Assembly: GCF_905147365.1 (NCBI RefSeq)
Contig: NC_056421.1
Coordinates: 10,248,001-10,312,000 of the forward strand
Direction of reading: 5' to 3'
Source: Aricia agestis
Taxonomy: Eukaryota > Arthropoda > Insecta > Lepidoptera > Lycaenidae
Length of the DNA: 64,000 nucleotides
In this document: in pieces, positions 22,655-32,733 of the stretch
Position numbering within the stretch: position 1 is the first letter of the stretch
How the letters are laid out: each line of letters begins with the position of its first letter
Notes under the pieces: model-generated
What the model was told of the DNA's origin: nothing
The model's database searches: none
The model's input: only the letters and a program-made list of their open reading frames with translations
Translations under genes and position numbers: made by a program

Positions 22655-23140
22655 TTAAAATTGGGTTAAAGCTTCCCTGTAAACGATATTTGATGTTGTT
22701 TTATTTTGTGGCAGCAAAATAAATTGATTATCAGCAGCTCCAACTCGGGATAGGCCAACGTATAGTTGACCATGAGTAAAACATTCTTTTCGTAGGTCGA
22801 TGCCTACTAATTTGAAAGTTTGACCTTGGGACTTGTTAATAGTCAATGCGAAAGATATTTTTACCGGAAATTGAAGCCGTTTAAATGGGATTGGCAGATC
22901 AGTTGGAATCATCGGTATCCTCGGTATATGAGCTAGTTGACCAGCTGCTGGGCCGGTGATAATGGTAGCTACAATTAAATTGTCCTTTAATTCTTTAATA
23001 AGCAGCCTTGTCCCATTGCACATATTTGGTGGGCATAAATTTCTCAAAAGCATGATTGGAATTCCGATTTTTAACGTCAGTTCGTGTGGTGGAAGTCCAG
23101 AAGGATTCAGCGAATTTAAAAACTCCTCTGGTAAGTACTA
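22655..23140 (-). pseudogene. Helitron Pif1-like helicase, C-terminal fragment
   Basis: The minus-strand frame contains LPPHELTLKIGIPIMLLRNL, CNGTRLLI, then FALTINKSQGQTFKLVGIDL and QLYVGLSRVG. These are helicase motifs V and VI of the superfamily-1 Pif1-type domain of Helitron Rep/helicase. The end ...REALTQF then stop is the natural C-terminus. The Rep nuclease and helicase motifs I-IV are absent upstream, so this is a remnant. Confidence 0.85.
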
Positions 23141-23489
23141 ATACCTGCTGATAAGTAGTTTGGCATGGTTTGTACCAGCGCAACGTTACTATTGCATATT
23201 TTTAGATTAAAAAGTAGTTATTGTAAGATAATAATAATTGTAGTAGTCAGACATACGATATCGCGGACTTTTACGTTGATATTAATGTCCTCTATAAGAC
23301 TATAGTACATCACTTTGCGATAAGTAAGTATAGTCTATAATTTATAAAGCATAAGCAAGAAGGAATATTTTGGTAGATTTTTCACACAATTATTAACACT
23401 TAATACGGTTCCCTTTTTTCTCTCATTAAATATAGCCTATATTCAGCAGAAATAGTGTGGATTAAAAAATATGCATTAATACTTCCATC

Positions 23490-23800
23490 GTGCATCGGCA
23501 TCGTGGGTATCGCAGACACAATAGATCTTCAATTGTTATGCTGGCAGCCGGCTGCCGCTATTGGAGATTTATAGTTAAAGAAATTAATTAATTATAATAG
23601 CAATCAAAAATAATAGTCATTCAAAACTTATTTTAAAAAGTTCTAAAAATATTACTTTCGTAGTCATAACTTTTAAAGCTTTTTTGAAATTAGGATTATA
23701 ATAATGAAGCACGATAGTCTATATCAAATCAATAAAGCAGCACCCGGCTGTCGCATAACTATTGAAAATCTATTGTGTCTGCGATTCCCACGATCGAGGT
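23490..23800. repeat. Inverted-repeat element inside the Helitron
   Basis: The left arm CGTGGGTATCGCAGACACAA... (about 55 nt) is matched by its complement at the right end (...TTGTGTCTGCGATTCCCACG). The arms share about 85-90% by eye. No target duplication assigned. Confidence 0.7.
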
Positions 23801-24730
23801 AATATTTACGTGGACTCTCCGGGCGAGTCTGTGGCACTGATAATTAAATCTCTCCCCTACCGCACGCACACCCGCGCATCGCGCCTTGACGCCCAATTCG
23901 CAACGTGCAGCAGAAATCGTAATATTTTAATTTCGCCATAACATTAAAACCAAACGTCCAATTTTAATCATTCAAAGACCAAATATTATCTACATTAACT
24001 GTACTTAGTGATGAAATAATTTATTTTGATAAGGGTCAATAGCATGATTTAAATAAACGCATTTAAATATAGTCCAAAAAAAAATCTAGATTTTTTAATA
24101 AAAAAATGGTTATTGTGCCTCACTCAACATAGATAGGTATAGTGTGTCGCGGACTTTTTTGTAGATATTTAAAAGATCTATAATTACTTAGAACATTTTA
24201 TGCCTCTATCTTTTATAGTTTAGGCAGCGTACGCAAAATAAGTAACTTTTCTGGTTGATTTTTTAAACCTTGCGTCCGAAAATCCCAAATATCTTACGGA
24301 ACCTTACATTTTTCCAAAATAAAAATTAGCCTATGTTCAGCAGAAATAATGCAGGATTCCAATGGTAAAAGAATTTTTCAAATCGGTCCAGTAGTTTCGG
24401 AGCCTATTCGACTCAAACAAACAAACAAACAAACAAACAAACAAAAAATCAAATCTTTCCTCTTTATAATAGTAGTGTAGACAAACACAATTTACTGGGC
24501 TAATGAAGGCACCTAACTCGGTTAGTTTTTGTGAGAAAATGTATAAGAATTAGGAATTTAGTAAATTTATTTTTTTCTGTATTTTTTCCGAGATAGTAAT
24601 GATTACTAGGTATAAGTAGTAATCATCCTGTCTTTTTTGGAGTCTCAATTTGTACTACAATTACTTACAATTTCATCAAAATCGTTGCAGTGGTTAAAGA
24701 GTGACGGGTTGAAGGGCAGACAGATTGGGT

Positions 24731-25072
24731 GACACATTATAATTGACAATAGAAGGGAAGTTACCTAAGAAAATTAATCGATAATTTAAAAATATCGAAT
24801 CACTTCGTAAAGGAATTGCAATCGAAATTATCGATTTCGTACTGACGTTTTAGAGTGGCGCCGGCGATTTAAAATGGCCGCCCTTGTTATCGATTTGATT
24901 TCGATTCAACAGTGTCAATCTCTATTGGCATAAGTTCCATTTCATGCATCTGACATTCTTCAAATATTTTCGTAACAATAATTTTCACAGTTAAAATTTA
25001 TAATTTTATATTAATAAGTTAGCATTTAGCAACTTTTCATTTTTATTCATTTACAATTATAGGAAACATGAT
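24731..25072. repeat. Interspersed repeat, copy 1 of the ATCGAT-rich family
   Basis: It runs from ACACATTATAATTGACAATA through GGCGATTTAAAATGGCCGCC to ACAATTATAGGAAACAT. 57007-57358 is a second copy with the same order and about 90% identity by eye. Short ATCGATAAT/ATTATCGAT inverted motifs lie inside. Confidence 0.8.
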
Positions 25073-25794
25073 TGATTTGATTTGATTTGATGTTTACTGA
25101 TTAATGATTATTGATTATCGTGACTTAAAAGAATTACAGGACTGGCACTTATCACCAGCACTAATCACCTGCACTCGCACTAATCAAAGTGAATACAGGC
25201 CCTTATAATACTAAAGCTGTAGCATAGTGTGCCCAAAATAGAGGCTTTGTCACCCTCAGCCATAAACAATATTATTCGATTTCGGATCCAATATCGAAAT
25301 ATCGACACAACTTTCGATTTCCAAACGAAACAAATCATGTTTGTCTATTTACTCGCTTACCCTTCGATAAACGATAGATATTTTGTTCATATTTCACATT
25401 CATAATGTGACAATCTTATTTTCCCTAACGTAAAAAAGCGGCCAAGTGCACTCGCCCATGAAGGGTTCTGCAGCAGCCTAAATACCTACTCTGCCTACGG
25501 ACACGCTCCACAGTATAATTTTTTATAAATAGAAAAAAAATACAATATGTACCTCGCCGATGACAATCGATGACAATAATATTATATTGTCGATTGGACA
25601 AGTAAGATGGATAGTAAAGTGGGGGGGTCCGGACCTATATACGCCCATGCCGCCCCCCCTACCTACTTATGTTTATTTTCACCTTTATCACAATAGACAT
25701 AACGACTTTATCATCCATATAATATCAGCTATCAATATTATGTAGGATATACTAATATAATTAACAGGGTAGGGTATAAAAGCGTGCGAGGGCC
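25073..25794. other. Spacer, nothing firm
   Basis: 25435-25475 resembles the head of the conserved lepidopteran repeat (GCGGCCAAGTGCACTCGC...GAAGGGTTC). The rest shows no supported gene. Confidence 0.45.
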
Positions 25795-26037
25795 GCGGGG
25801 TTAAAATGGTCGCTTTGGAGAATCATATATTGAATCGTAATATGATTCATTTTAAAACACCACTTTGCGTGCAATTCATATAGTGATTCGCTTCGATTAA
25901 TAATTGGTCGCCGCGCGCGAGAGACCAATCATTGATGTAAGCGAATCACTATATGAATTGCACGCAACGTGGAGTTTAAAAATTAATCATATTATGATTA
26001 ATTATATGATTCTCCAAAGCGACCATTTTAGCCCCGC
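25795..26037. repeat. Foldback element, about 243 bp
   Basis: The outer arms GCGGGGTTAAAATGGTCGCT / AGCGACCATTTTAGCCCCGC and the inner arms GCGTGCAATTCATATAGTGA / TCACTATATGAATTGCACGC are reverse complements. The whole element folds around 25905-25940. Confidence 0.88.
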
Positions 26038-26207
26038 CGCCCGGGCCCGTATTTTGAACTATGCCTACGCGCCTCGCGAATAATAAATGTTCGTGAAGCA
26101 CGTCTCACTCCGCAGTCCCCGCTCAGGGTATCGGTCAAGTTGATATGGCCATGAACTTGCTGTACTTGTGCATGAAATTGCTGTACTTGTGCTATTATAT
26201 ATACATA

Positions 26208-26441
26208 CTAGCTGTTGCCCGCGACTTCGTCCGCGTGGACTTTAGTTTATAGCGCGAGGTGTCAATAAAATTTGTGTCAAATTTAAAAACTTTTTAAAAC
26301 CCTGGTAAGTGGTACCCCTCTTAGGGCCGCGCTACACCGGAATGGCAGCGCTGAAAGTGCTCGCCTCGCCGCTGCCATTCCGGTGTAGCGCGGCCCTTAA
26401 TTAATCAAAATACCCAAAAACAGCTGTGCAGTGTGCACATA
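26208..26441 (-). mobile_element. Helitron 3'-end fragment, reverse orientation
   Basis: On the minus strand it ends CGCGGACGAAGTCGCGGGCA then ACAGCTAG|T. It is the reverse of the 3' part of 26443-27125, so two related Helitrons stand head to head. A 73-bp MITE interrupts it at 26324-26396. Confidence 0.65.
26324..26396. mobile_element. Very small MITE, 73 bp, TTA duplication
   Basis: 27-bp perfect terminal inverted repeats starting GGGCCGCGCTACACCGGAAT surround a 19-nt centre. TTA flanks both sides (26321-26323, 26397-26399). The TTA target and GGGCC start fit the PIF/Harbinger group. Confidence 0.85.
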
Positions 26442-26442
26442 A

Positions 26443-27125
26443 TCTATACTAATATTATAAATGCGAAAGTATCTCTGTCTGTCTGTCTGTCTGTCAGTCT
26501 CGCTTTCACGCCAAACGCCAAAAGTATCTCTGTCTGTCTGTCAGTCTCGCTTTCACGCCAAACGCCAAAACTTCCGAACCGATTGTAATGAAATTTTGTA
26601 TACAGATAGTCTAAAGCCTGAGAAAGGACATAGGCTACTTTTTTACTGGAAAAAAGGGTTGTAAGGGGGTGAAAATGCGTAAATTTGTTCAAATTAAGTT
26701 AGTTCCAACAATTCATAATAGATGGCGCCGTGCGTCTTCTACATCGCGCTGACGCTTGCTTAAAAGTCTTTCTATAAGACGTGGTATCATCTTTTTAAGT
26801 TTCGATTTTTTTCGATTGTTATATCTATTCTACGGTATTAAATAACTCAGTACTTTATCTGTGCAGTGACGTAACCTTAAATCTATCAATGATAAATAGT
26901 TTATGGGTAAAGTGGTGTAATTGGAGGGCTAAATAAGCTTTAAAATTTGGCATAAAATATAAAGTTTAATATAAAAAAATGAAATACTTATTGTGTGCAC
27001 ACTGCACAGCTGTATTGATTTAAGGGGTACCAGGGTTTTTTTATAAAAGCTTTTGACACCAATTTTGTTGACATCGCGCGCTATAAACTGAAGTTCACGC
27101 GGACGAAGTCGCGGGCAACAGCTAG
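26443..27125 (+). mobile_element. Non-autonomous Helitron, 683 bp, both ends present
   Basis: It starts TCTATACTAATATTATAAAT after an A and ends CGCGGACGAAGTCGCGGGCA, then ACAGCTAG before a T. The start, 3' hairpin and CTAG|T are complete. A CTGTCTGTCTGTCTGTCAGTC tract and a duplicated 45-nt segment (26470-26560) follow the 5' end. No coding capacity. Confidence 0.8.
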
Positions 27126-27149
27126 TATTATACATAAATTAATACATTT

Positions 27150-27262
27150 GAGATTTTTGAAATATTATTTTAATACACATCCAAGACCCAGGAACATTGA
27201 AAACTTTTTGTTCCGCCTGCGGGACTCGAACCCAGGACCCCGGGATGAGCGCTGCCCACGCG
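27150..27262 (-). mobile_element. tRNA-derived SINE fragment
   Basis: On the minus strand it contains GGGTTCGAGTCCCGCAGGCG (B box), AACAAAAAGTTTTC and GGGTCTTGGATGTGTATTAA. It is the same family as 54893-55048 but lacks the A-box part. Confidence 0.6.
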
Positions 27263-27407
27263 CAATGCGAATTAATTTTCATCGATATTTTCATGGAAAT
27301 AAGATATTTTCCCACATCAAAATGTAGCCTATGTCCTTTCTCAGACTCTAGAATAACTGTGTACAAAATTTCATTGCAATCGGTTCAGTAGTTTTGGCGT
27401 GAAAGCG

Positions 27408-27438
<31 letters not shown>

Positions 27439-27472
27439 GATACTTTCGCATTTATAATATTATAGTATGGAT
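27263..27472 (-). mobile_element. Helitron 5' fragment, reverse orientation
   Basis: On the minus strand it starts TCCATACTATAATATTATAA then ATGCGAAAGTATC and a CTGT tract. No 3' end is attached, so it is truncated by the SINE fragment or by deletion. Confidence 0.55.
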
Positions 27473-28305
27473 TATATTATATTTTATTACGTGGTCAATG
27501 ATGAGTTGTCCATTGGTCCGTGAAGTATGAATTTGGCCGCCCCTTGAATTTGCCGCCCGGGCACAGACCCCGGCTTGCCCCCCCCTAGATCAGGGGCTGG
27601 GGCTTGACCGAAAAAGTTGTTACGACACTTTTTTATTAGTACCTGCATGGTAGGGGCAGAGGGCGTTGATAGTATTCCTGTGCTGTAACTAGATGGCGTT
27701 TTTTGAGAAAAAACAGCGACCCGTTGTTAGTATTCCTGGGCGTTTTTTAATAATTTTTTTGAGTGTATTTATGTATACAGGTTTTTTGAACACAGGAAAT
27801 AGCTTCGTTCCATTCGGGTGTCCCTTGACACTTCTCAAGTTTTTTTTCCTTTATTTATTGTGAAAATTATATGATGGTTTTCGCTGAAACCACAGCATAG
27901 ATACTGCGTTAAGACATGCTGTATTCAAGATTCCTTAAGTAACGTTTCATAAAACAACTACCTACGCTTAATTATGTAGGTCGTAAAGATAGCAGATTCG
28001 TAGGTTTTATGTAAGGGAGTAATTGTAGTCTGTACGAGGACTCTATAAAAACAAAAGTCATATATTGTGAGCGCACAGTCGCGAGCATTGGCGTTGTACA
28101 CTTTTTGATCCTTAATGCCTTAGTCATATAGTGGAAATTGATGAACTTTGTGTGTCATCGACTGTGCAGTGTACGTAAAGAGGGACAGAATAATAATTTA
28201 CTTGTTTAGTTAGTGTGTATTACATAGGAGCCCTTATGATAACAATTACGTGGTCACTGGACCAAAATGTTGACTTGGTCCCTTGACCTAGAGAAATAAA
28301 GAAAT
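27473..28305. other. Intergenic DNA, nothing recognised
   Basis: No open frame with a domain and no clear repeat end was found. Confidence 0.45.
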
Positions 28306-28308
28306 ATA

Positions 28309-28567
28309 CAGAGTGTAACAAAAATAAGTGATAATACTTTAGGGTGTATACGTGTTCCTTGTAGAGAGTTCACTGTGAAAGTAGCAGCGCTGAACGACCA
28401 AACATTTTTTTCACTTTTGTATGGGTAAGGGCCCCGAGCGTCACGAGTTTCCCCATACAAAAGTGAAAAAATTTTTGGTCTTTCAGCGATGCTACTTTCA
28501 CAGTGAACTCTCTACTAGGAACACGTACACACCCTAAAGTATTATCACTTATTTTTGTTACACCCTG
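28309..28567. mobile_element. Palindromic MITE, CAGGGTGTAAC family, copy 1
   Basis: Nearly the whole 259 bp is one imperfect palindrome with ends CAGAGTGTAACAAAAATAAG and its complement. TA flanks both ends. The centre is AGGGCCCCGAGCGTCACGAG. TA target and size fit Tc1/mariner-type MITEs. Further copies lie at 36594, 56150 and 61814. Confidence 0.85.
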
Positions 28568-28977
28568 TATATTGTTATACATTTTATTATACAATTCGCA
28601 ATATACAGAAAAAAAAACATGAAGATGATGTGCCATGTGGTATCTTGAATTTTCGATTACTAACATTTTTAAATTATTTCCGGGGTAGATTTCTATCTCC
28701 GTGGCTTACTCTATGTTACTCTAACATGGTTGGTTTGTTCGTTAGTTTTAAAGCCTCTTTAATTTGAATAAAAATAAAGATATTCTTATTCCAATGATTG
28801 ATTTTGCACTATTATAATCACAGCGTAATAAGTTCCATAGACTGTGCTATAATAGTTATAATATTATGATAATTAATAACAGATTATTGATAGCAATTTT
28901 AAGCGTCTAGGAGCGCGTAGAGCTGCTACGAAATGCGTTGAAGTTTTTATACAGCTACTACAGGAACATATTTTGAA

Positions 28978-29345
28978 CGCCTCCGTGGTCTAGTGGTATA
29001 GAGCGTGGCTCTTGACTCGGAGGTCGTGGGTTCGATTCCCGCGTTGGAAACATGTTACTTCCAAGTTTGGTTAGGACAATGCAGGCTGATCACCTGATTG
29101 TCTGACAAGTAAGATGATCCATGCGTCAGATGGGCATATAAAAAGTCGGTCCCGCGCCTGATATCTTGCCAGTCGTGTCGGTCTTCTGTCCCACTGGGTT
29201 ATGAGAGAAAAAGGAATAGAGAGTGCTCTTGTGTACTGCGCAAACACTTGGGCACTATAAAATTACTCCTGCGTAACTGACCTGGTTTCAATGAAACTGG
29301 CCACCGTCACCGAAACCGGTGTGGGAGTTATTAATACAACTACAT
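28978..29345 (+). mobile_element. tRNA-derived SINE
   Basis: The head looks like a tRNA: A box TGGTCTAGTGGTATAG and B box GGTTCGATTCC, 28980-29052. A 290-bp unrelated body and GGGAGTTATTAATA tail follow. The ends of the tRNA-like part do not pair into an acceptor stem, so it is not a working tRNA gene. Confidence 0.75.
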
Positions 29346-30015
29346 ACTTTTATAATGGTAGGTAAATATAATATTTTGTTAGATGGTAGAAGTCAGTTTT
29401 ATCTCAGTTTTTCTTTAGTCATTTTTAAGTCAGCCAGTTTAGAGACCAACATTAATTACTTAACTGTTATTAAATTCAGATTTTGACAAAAGCGCCATAC
29501 ATATTATATGTACATTATATTCAGTCAAACTCATCATTAATTAATTGTGGTTAAATCATCATTAAACGTCTCTGAGTATTTGGTCATAGAAACTATTAAC
29601 GACTTATCAGATTTGAGCAAGAGATAACATTTAAAGTTTAATATCAGTGGTTAGATTGCATCTGGAATCTGGATACAATACAACGTAGTCTAGTTTATTG
29701 TTTTTTTTAACGAAATGTACCTACTAAATAGTCAAGTACTATAATTAAGTATATTTAACTTTCCTTAAGTACCTTCTTAATGACTAATTTGTATAATTAA
29801 TTAATCTAAAGCTTATCGAGATAACTTTTCATGATATCAGTATGCAAATTCGATTGTTTTAATACAAAGAGGGAAGCAGCAAGTCTTGGGCAGAGGCTTG
29901 CGTGCGTATCGATCTTTGGGTAAATGATAAGCTATTTTCGTTTCCCAATCGAATTTTGTACTATCTGAAATTGATTTACAGGCAGATGGCGAATCTACGT
30001 GATTTGGTCGGGTTA
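29346..30015. other. Intergenic DNA, nothing recognised
   Basis: AT-rich with no supported gene or repeat boundary. Confidence 0.45.
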
Positions 30016-30019
30016 ATAG

Positions 30020-30565
30020 TGTTACGGTACATGGTATACGGACACGTGGTGCGCAAGTACATACTCGAACCTTCTAAAAAGGTCCAATGTTTGTTTACGT
30101 GTTTACCCTTTATTTGTTAGCGTGTTTGAATTTAGACCTTATGACTGAGTCCATAAGGTCTAAATTAAATTCAACTTACTGCACTTATCGCAAGGACGGC
30201 AGTTTTATTGTGGCACATGCCCGAGCCTACTAGAAATTTCCCACGGTTGTTTACTTGTTTACGTGAATCGGGAAATTTCTGGAATTCGTCTCGCCATATA
30301 AAAAGAGCCGCAGGCAGGCCCGGCAAGTCAGTTCAGTTCGAACGATCGTCAAGGCGACATCAAGTGATCAATAGTGAGTGAACCAGTGAAACCTGCGACT
30401 TGGCTACGACCTAGGACAGTGATAGTGCTTAGTGATTGGACCTAGTGATTAGTGTTTGGATTTAGTGCTAAGTGTTGTGACCTAGTGTTTAGTGCAGTGT
30501 TAATAAAGTCTTCAAGAGAGTCACCAGGTCTTTCTCTCCAAATCCTCGAACCCTAGCACGTAACC
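30020..30565 (+). repeat. 5' LTR of element 1
   Basis: Starts TGTTACGG and ends CACGTAAC + C. TATATAAAAAG-type TATA box at 30297-30304, initiator-like TCAGT at 30328-30332, AATAAA at 30502-30507. A 15-bp hairpin (AATTTAGACCTTATG) is at 30129-30166, and GAAATTTCCC/GGGAAATTTC arms surround 30245-30270. The downstream part is reiterated TTAGTG/CCTAGTG words (30415-30500). Confidence 0.93.
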
Positions 30566-30585
30566 ACTGGTGTCAGAAGTGGGAT
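30566..30585 (+). other. Primer-binding site, tRNA-Leu type
   Basis: TGGTGTCAGAAGTGGGA follows the LTR. It is complementary to the 3' end of an insect tRNA-Leu (…TCTGACACCA) as I recall it. Element 2 has the same site with one change. Confidence 0.7.
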
Positions 30586-30591
30586 TTGGAG

Positions 30592-32658
30592 ATGCCATTG
30601 ACTCCGAGAGAGGACTTCAAGGGGAGTGTCAGGACAAGGGCGCAGCGAGCTGCTGCCATTGACTCCGAGAGAGGAGTTGCGGAGGCCACACCCACTGGGG
30701 ACCAAGCTCCGCCCACTGAGGGACAGGCCCCACCTACTGGCCCCGCCCACCAGGCTCCGCCCACTGACCACGCCCACCAGGCTCCGCCCACTTTGGGCGA
30801 AGCCCCGCCCACTGGCTCCACCCACCAGGCCACGCCCACTCTGGCCACACCCACTGACTCCGCCCACCAGGCCACGCCCACTCAGACCACGCCCACTGGC
30901 CCCGCCCACCAGGCTCCACCTACTCAAGTCCTGCCTGCTCAGGCCCCGTCGACCAGCTCCATCCATCCAGCCACACCCGTTGTTTCTACGGCCCCTCAAA
31001 TGGCTCCTCAATTAGAAAGCATAATTGAGTTAATTCAGGCTTTGCAAGATGCCCAAGACCGCAAACTCAGCGCTTTGCAAGATTCTCAAAGGGCAATGAT
31101 GGAGTCACAAGACCGCAAGCTCGGCGCTTTGCAAGAATTTCAGAAGGCTGAAATCAGAGCGATTCGAGAATCACAAGAGCAGCAAAAAGACCTCCAAGAA
31201 AAAGCACTTGGAGCTATAAAGGATGTTAGTGACACGGTGACTAAGCTTCGTAAAGATGTCGACGTAATGAAAGAACGAGTTACTGGGTTAGAGACGGTTG
31301 TGGAAAATTTGAAAACCGGATTCACAGAACTACAGAAGAGAGTAGTGCGCCTAGAAACTACGGGAGTTGCGGTGTCTAGTGGAGTAACTGGTGTGGCGCA
31401 AGGACCAAGAGTAAAGGTGCCACCGTACGACGGCACTACTTCTTGGAATGCTTATCGTCGGCAATTTCAGACTGTTGCTACCGCAAACGGATGGACGGAG
31501 GAGCAATGCTTGACCGCTCTCACTGTTGCACTCAGAGGGCAAGCTGTGTCGGTTCTGGAGGCACTGCCACATACGGGAAATGGTTTCCAAGACCTGATGG
31601 AGGCACTGGAATCCAGATACGGGGAGCGACACCTGGAGCACGTGTTCCGTGCCCAACTGCGTGACAGAGTCCAACGTTCAGGAGAAGGACTTCAACAATG
31701 GGCGTTGGAAATTGAAAAACTCGTCAGGAAGGCATATCCAGGAGCCGAAACCAAGATGGTCGACACAAATATTGTTCAAGGATTTGTCGACGGAATCAAA
31801 GACTTGGAGGTCAGGGCTGCAGTAAGACTTGGTCACCATACCTCGCTAAAGGAAGCATTAGCGCATGCTTTGGAAGTCGAGGCTGTGCGCCATGACATAC
31901 GGCAGACCCATAAGATCCACAAGGTCTCTGAAGAAGTCAAGGAAGTTAAGGCTCCTACGAGGAAAAGATTTGAAGGCATGTGTTATAGGTGTGGTGAGAG
32001 GGGCCATCTTCAGCTAAACTGCCCGCAAAAGAAGACCCAGATGGCAAGGATGAAAAGGATTGAGGAACAAATGGAGGTGTTAAAGAAGCAAGCAGTTTCG
32101 TCACCTACCCGGGATCATGGGAAACGAATAGAATCCAGAACTAAGTGGCGAGTACTGGATGACGCGGAGAAAGCCCCGGTAACTGTTACCTCCCAGGCAC
32201 GGAGCGGAACAAAGAGAACAAGTCCTTTGGGCCCATGGGAGAATGATGCTATGAGGGAGGCTCAAGAAACAGATGACGACCTTCGGCATATCATCACATG
32301 GAAGAAACGGGGTGATGAAAAACCAATCTGGAGTGAGGTTGCACCCACTGGCGCTGTCACTAAGGCGTACTGGGTGCAATGGGACAGTCTGATACTTCAA
32401 AACGGAATACTCTACCGGAAATGGGAGAAGACCAACGGCAGAGAGTTCCATTTTCAGATAATTGTCCCAAGGGCAAGAGTACCAGATGTTCTCCGCGAGA
32501 TACATGAGGGCGTATCAGGGAGTCATCTAGGTGTCAAGAGGATGCTAAGGAAAGTGCGAGAACGATTCTTCTGGTTGCATTGGAGAGATGATCTGCAGGA
32601 TTGGTGCCACAGATGTATTACTTGCGCTGCTGTAAAGGGGACCACAGACCAGGAGTAG
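30592..32658 (+). CDS. Gag fused to integrase zinc-binding region, 688 aa, element 1
   Basis: From the ATG at 30592 the ORF is open to the TAG at 32656. Order: a Pro/Thr/Ala-rich N-terminal repeat region (about residues 25-130, APPT/ATPT units); a heptad/hendecad coiled coil (about 145-235); the capsid-like core beginning VPPYDGTTSWNAYRRQFQ; a CCHC zinc knuckle (CYRCGERGHLQLNC); and, after a deletion junction near base 32210, the region before integrase plus its H2C2 zinc-binding segment (H...H...CHRCITC). Protease, reverse transcriptase and RNase H are absent. The gag part would form particles that package the RNA; whether the fused tail permits that is unknown. A one-base insertion at 32118 puts gag and pol sequence in one frame. 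Confidence 0.85.
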   Translation: MPLTPREDFKGSVRTRAQRAAAIDSERGVAEATPTGDQAPPTEGQAPPTGPAHQAPPTDHAHQAPPTLGEAPPTGSTHQATPTLATPTDSAHQATPTQTTPTGPAHQAPPTQVLPAQAPSTSSIHPATPVVSTAPQMAPQLESIIELIQALQDAQDRKLSALQDSQRAMMESQDRKLGALQEFQKAEIRAIRESQEQQKDLQEKALGAIKDVSDTVTKLRKDVDVMKERVTGLETVVENLKTGFTELQKRVVRLETTGVAVSSGVTGVAQGPRVKVPPYDGTTSWNAYRRQFQTVATANGWTEEQCLTALTVALRGQAVSVLEALPHTGNGFQDLMEALESRYGERHLEHVFRAQLRDRVQRSGEGLQQWALEIEKLVRKAYPGAETKMVDTNIVQGFVDGIKDLEVRAAVRLGHHTSLKEALAHALEVEAVRHDIRQTHKIHKVSEEVKEVKAPTRKRFEGMCYRCGERGHLQLNCPQKKTQMARMKRIEEQMEVLKKQAVSSPTRDHGKRIESRTKWRVLDDAEKAPVTVTSQARSGTKRTSPLGPWENDAMREAQETDDDLRHIITWKKRGDEKPIWSEVAPTGAVTKAYWVQWDSLILQNGILYRKWEKTNGREFHFQIIVPRARVPDVLREIHEGVSGSHLGVKRMLRKVRERFFWLHWRDDLQDWCHRCITCAAVKGTTDQE

Positions 32659-32733
32659 TCGTAGAAACAGCGTGGCGCGTTACCATGGCAGTAACAATGA
32701 TGCTCGGGACGAGCATCTCTAAGAGGGGAGTAG

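Larger units (their letters stand above)
22198..24481 (-). mobile_element. Helitron, about 2.3 kb, degenerate, with helicase fragment
   Basis: On the minus strand the 5' end is TCTACACTACTATTATAAAG (24481) and the 3' end has a GC hairpin (GAAGCCGGGCCGGGC) followed by CTAG (22198-22201) and T. The helicase C-terminus lies near the 3' end, as expected for a Helitron. Much of the Rep/helicase gene is missing, and an inverted-repeat element (23490-23800) sits inside. Confidence 0.7.

Noticed and set aside
22464..22722. Phe/Tyr-rich ORFs
   Set aside because: They arise from a T-rich low-complexity stretch at the end of the Helitron.
28980..29052. Possible tRNA gene
   Set aside because: A and B boxes are present, but the 5' and 3' ends do not pair into an acceptor stem and a SINE body follows directly. 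The same holds for 54980-55048.
30553..31011. Minus-strand ORFs rich in Gly/Arg/Ser/Trp opposite gag (also 41018-41329)
   Set aside because: They are antisense shadows of the CGCCCAC repeat in gag and have no independent support.
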